From the NCBI GenBank assembly GCA_025201705.1, contig MU616879.1, positions 1-34,690 on the forward strand: 34,690 bases of DNA, read 5' to 3'. Below the pieces are notes generated by a model. It ran no database searches, was not told the DNA's origin, and saw only the letters and a program-made list of their open reading frames with translations. Source of the DNA: Dissophora ornata. Taxonomy: Eukaryota; Mortierellomycota; Mortierellomycetes; Mortierellales; Mortierellaceae. The position numbers and the translations under genes were made by a program. Positions 30,847 to 34,690 of the stretch are shown here, in pieces; positions within the stretch are counted from its first letter, which is position 1; every line of letters starts with the position of its first letter.

Positions 30847-33800
30847 TCACGCCAACGTGAATGTGGGTTGAAGCTCCCGGCGATATCTTTTCGATTGTGG
30901 TGGCCACTCTTGCTCGAATTCTAGAGATGACCTCCTGTGTATGCGCCTGTAATTGTTGTGATTATCATTGCTGCTGACATTGTCGCTACTGTTGCCATCG
31001 GAGGTGGACATTGTGTTTGCTGCGGCATTTGGTGCAGTCCAGGGACTCGCCACATGATGACGTGGTGTCCAGTGAGATGTTGGATGATCCCAAGTATGTG
31101 ATCTAGCCCTGACAGAGGCAGGAGGTGGTCCGCTTGTCAGTCGATATGTATTGAGGTATCCATGGCCTGCAGAAAACTCGTACGCGACCACTAGCAATGG
31201 CTCCATTCTTGGCTCGCCCTCAAGGCCGTCAGGACCGGCGACGAGACTTGAGAACTCCTATCATTGTGTAAAGATCAGTAGTAGAGAAAGTTGTTAGAAT
31301 ATTTTTGCGTAGAAAGAGTTGTAAACACAACTTGGCGGTGAGGCGAGGGGAGTTGCTTGCTAACTTACCTGTACAATTGTCATGTTCTGCAACGAAGATT
31401 CCATTTCTTCGTTTCCTCCGCCCCGAAGTGTGCGAAGGAATTCTTCTAGCCATGCATCTACGATTCCAAAATCGTACACGAACCGGTCGCGATAGTACGT
31501 TGCTTGTTTCGTTTCCTCACTGCCAACGACCTCCTTGCCGAAAGAGTACACGGTCGAATCACATCGTATCGTTAACGGTTCCCTTGATTGGAACTGATTC
31601 CTGGACTTTAGGCGCGCCTGTTGAGAGACGTCTTCAAGATTAAGTCCCATCTAATGACAATTGATTATCAGGTATGGCAAGAAGTGTTAGTTTTCGTCAG
31701 AAGCCATGGAGTAATAACACGAGCGAAGGCAATTTCAATGATTGAATGGTTACCTTGCAACGAATAAATAAGCATCGCTTGCTCGCGAACGACTCTCTCA
31801 TATGTGGAAAACGCATCTCGTCCAGGACGCGGATGTCTTCGGACTGAAGGGCGTCATGAAATGGAGTCGAATGCTCTACCAGGACGGACTCGCACTTCGT
31901 GAGCTATTTCGCAATTGCCAGAACCGTATGATCAGTAAATGCGTTGCAGAATATAAAAGCGCGCCTATCTGTAGCTTTCCCAACCTACCAGTGGCAAAGG
32001 GTATGTGTTGTTCAGGCGGTTCTCTTCCAGGATCAGTTTGAAATAGCAAGGCCAGAATGCGTGGCGTTCGCTGAGATAGGAATGTGCTGGATCGTATCTA
32101 TCTCCACTGCCTTCGCCGTCGCTGAGGGGATGAACCGGAGAACGTTCGACTGTCGCTATGCTGTAGCTGCCTGCAGTTGATGGCGGTCGCGATGCTGGCT
32201 CACGCGAGCTGGTCTCTGTGTATTGCGCACTGTTGCGATGTTGCTGCCCCTGCCATACGAGATCATGGCTTGAACGTCTTGTCAATGTTGCCGTTGCCAT
32301 TCTCTCTTCTTTCAAATAGCCAGCGGAATACAAATTACCGCCTGCACCTCCTTCTCCAGGGACGAAACCCGAGACAGCTGCTGTCCCCGATTGTTGATCC
32401 TGATCTCGATTTCGTGATTGACCTGGTTCAGGATTCAAGATTGAGGCGATCGAGAGTTGTCGGCTATGCTGGGGTCTCCTTCCATTGACGCAATCTTCCT
32501 CGCCGTCATCATGAGAATGCATCCTCCTCCTCTTTTTATCATCGCTGAACAATGGTTGCTGATGATACGGGGGATGCTGCTGCTCACGGTGAAGAAGAAT
32601 GTTGTCGGATGGGGAGGTAGGCGATATTGGCGAGAAAGGCAACGAATCTTGGATTCTGTCTTCACCAAAGATCTTGCGGATCTTGGTCATGGCGGCCTCT
32701 AGCCAGGCTGGATCGTTGCTCTCATCGGGGGATCCATCCGACAACAGCTCCATGACTGAAGAGCGTTATGTCGCATAACAAGAGACGGAGGGCGTAGCAT
32801 ATCAGTACATGTATGGCTACTACAGAGGTTCAACATTAATGATGTATACATTTGTGCTCATGCTGACAGTAACACAACTTACGAGCAAGGTCCTCCTTCC
32901 GAGTGTTCTTCAGAACCTGGATATGCGATGACACCTGTTTTCTGGTCCTTGATTGCTTTGTGTCCCTGTAGATGTAGGCAGCAATTAATTCATTTCGCCC
33001 TATGAAGCAGGTACAACACAAATGGTATATTGCATGCATTAGATGCATGGACGAACATTAGGTCACAAAGGCTCTTTTTGTTACTGTTGCTGCTGTTACA
33101 CAGTGCGCGTATCTTGACTATTATCACCTTACCATAGTGTTTCTCGTGCAGTGGCACTTTGCGGCGTCCCAACTTTGGGATCTCTGTGATGGCTATTAGA
33201 TCGGATGCACAAGAAGTAGACCGGGTGCACGAGAGCATAAAAGGATTGAGTATAGCCGAGTACAATACGTTGAAGGTTAGTCAACTGGCAAGGAAAACAA
33301 CTAAATATATGCCATTATTCATCCCGATTACGATTTGAACACGATGATGACAAAACAGCAAGTGCGGAAATAACGGGAGCATGAGGAAATTGTAGCATCG
33401 GGAGAGTTGGGTGAAGGGGTGCCGAGGACGGGAGTGTTATGCTGGAATGCTGCAGGGTCAATGTTCTATGCGGGGGTGTTCGCGTTGTCGCAGTATACCG
33501 AGCAATGTACGAAAAAGAAATACGTGTATCTGAAGCGCACTGAAAGGCCCCTCCTGCGTTTCATCTTCAGTGGTATATCTCGCAATGTTGGAATGTCGAC
33601 AATAGTTCCCACCATCGAATACGGCAGCATTTACACCCTCCGAGTGTGTAGCAGTATATCGTGTTCAGGTACCATGCCCACTCCACGGGATGGAACATTG
33701 AAATTTCCTGTTCGCAAATTGCAATAAACAATTCCTCTCAGCCCAAAACTTTAACGCGCGCACGCGAGATAATCAACGAAGAAAATGCCAGAATATGTAC

Positions 33801-34336
33801 AGCGACCGATGTATGCTTCGCCCTGGTGATTAACCTCCAAAAGTACAGTAATGAAGGTGACCGCTCTGAAATATTGCAACCCAATAAAAAAAAAATAAAA
33901 AAAGAGCGAGAGTGCGACATGTATTATCACACCATTTGTACCCCCCTCTAATCTCCGAAGGCAGCACAAAAGGAAACAGACGCGAATGGACCTTCCATTA
34001 ATTGCATTTGGTATGGCATCTGCAATAAGTACACACGGACAAGAAGGTCCCCAATTACTTGTGTTTTGTAACCCTGTACCACATCAATTGAATATCATCC
34101 CACACTAATGCTCTGCACCCTCCTCTAATAACCTGATATTAACAGAAAGGTGCACGTTGCGGTCAAGGTGGATGGAATGCGGAGGATAAAGTTGGGAAGA
34201 GTTCAGGAATGCAACAAAAAACAAGAGCACCTCTGCTCTAATCGTCGCTGAGCCAGTATTTTTTCTTTCTCTTTTGTCCTTTAGGGCTAGGTGCTTTACC
34301 TTCCATAAACGCTTTCTCGACGGCATCTGGCCACAC
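30847..34336 (-). CDS. TEA/ATTS-domain transcription factor (5' end not resolved)
   Basis: DNA-binding regulator of the TEAD/AbaA/Tec1 family. Exons in transcript order are 34336-34300, 33192-33133, 32999-32883, 32755-31989, 31903-31754, 31650-31369 and 31257-30847. They join in phase and encode at least 607 residues. The TEA domain is assembled from the first three: [33 protein letters not shown], then RNELIAAYI and [16 protein letters not shown], the recognition-helix signature. A disordered Ser/Gln/Pro-rich region follows. The C-terminal half (visible residues about 300-515) has [39 protein letters not shown] and [20 protein letters not shown], matching in order the TEAD YAP-binding domain pattern. 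The exon at 34300-34336 starts after an acceptor (AATAG), so at least one upstream exon is missing from my model and may lie beyond the window. The first visible intron is 1,107 nt. Confidence 0.88.
33193..34299 (-). other. Long intron of the TEA factor gene
   Basis: The 1,107-nt interval between the first two visible TEA-domain exons is several times longer than any other intron in the window. It has a GTAAAG donor and a TAATAG acceptor. Open frames inside it (for example 33407-33727 plus strand) show no recognisable motif. It may hold an insertion or regulatory sequence. Confidence 0.5.
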
Positions 34337-34690
34337 CTATTCCGATAAGGAATTGGACGTACAATGGAGAAAAAGGATTGGCAATCATGATTAGTATATA
34401 CCAAATCTTCTTAGTAAATTGCGGATCGACCTCAAAGGTTATTTGTGTGCATGTGCGATGCGCGAAATGTCTAAAGCGAATGTGTCATGTTTCACGGAGC
34501 GCAATGTTGGCATTTTCAGGGTGCACTCCTTAAAAAGACATCAACAAGACTATTGATCTACGCCAGCGGAAAATTGGACCAACGCGTTGCTGTTTGTTTG
34601 TTGTTTGTTTGTTGTTGTTGGTTGGTTGGTTGTTTTTTTTTTTTTTTTTTTTTTCTTTTTTTTAGATGAGTGATGCCAATATTTTTACTT
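34337..34690. other. Upstream region of the TEA factor, mostly uncharacterised
   Basis: Expected to be intron or leader of the minus-strand TEA gene. A GTTT/GTT/GGTT microsatellite runs about 34590-34632 and is followed by a T run to about 34654. A short minus-strand ATG frame near 34445-34520 was not accepted as the first exon for lack of a matching donor. Confidence 0.4.

Noticed and set aside
33407..33727. 106-codon plus-strand ORF inside the long TEA intron
   Set aside because: No recognisable motif, atypical residue pattern, and no promoter or polyadenylation context beyond chance.
1..34690. CRISPR arrays, rRNA genes, insertion sequences, bacterial-type operons
   Set aside because: Nothing of the kind was seen. 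The spliced genes and promoter style are eukaryotic, and the tandem repeats lack the repeat-spacer pattern.

Overview
Organism. The window is nuclear DNA of a filamentous fungus. Six genes with short GT-AG introns can be spliced in phase by eye (46 to 366 nt, plus one of about 1.1 kb). Promoters are CT-rich with TATA boxes, and poly-T and simple repeats are abundant. Gene content (Pcl-type cyclin, peroxisomal Lon, ABCC transporter, TEA/ATTS regulator) and style best fit an early-diverging fungus such as Mortierellomycota. This placement is an inference that no search has confirmed. Layout. 1-1601: promoter and intergenic DNA. 1602-3585 (+): Pho85/Pcl-type cyclin, two exons. 5061-8574 (+): peroxisomal-type Lon protease, seven exons, C-terminal SRM. 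10344-14451 (+): 1,020-residue coiled-coil protein, seven exons. 14.8-20.1 kb: a gene-poor island of broken coding sequence, all on the minus strand. It holds a HET-domain remnant, an unrecognised ~600-codon remnant preceded by a 21-bp minisatellite, a GA hairpin, and a scrap resembling an ABCC membrane domain. 20239-25273 (-): full-length ABCC/MRP-type ABC transporter, four exons, 1,572 residues. 25.3-28.1 kb: a second debris region with a 51-bp direct repeat, a decayed copy of the ABCC NBD2 end and an unidentified ORF remnant. 28184-30593 (+): predicted secreted protein with a long charged helix; its signal peptide appears only after splicing a 25-nt coding first exon. 30847-34336 (-): TEA/ATTS transcription factor with a C-terminal region resembling the TEAD YAP-binding fold; its 5' end is not resolved. 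How they relate. Nothing suggests an operon or metabolic cluster. The cyclin, Lon, coiled-coil, ABCC and TEA genes look like ordinary host genes. The two debris regions flank the ABCC gene and both carry ABCC-like scraps, which suggests past duplication and decay of transporter copies. The most unusual item is the minus-strand remnant at 17238-18950. It is long and apparently intronless, has several frame breaks and one in-frame stop, and is unlike any family I recognise. An endogenised mycovirus-like gene is one speculative reading.
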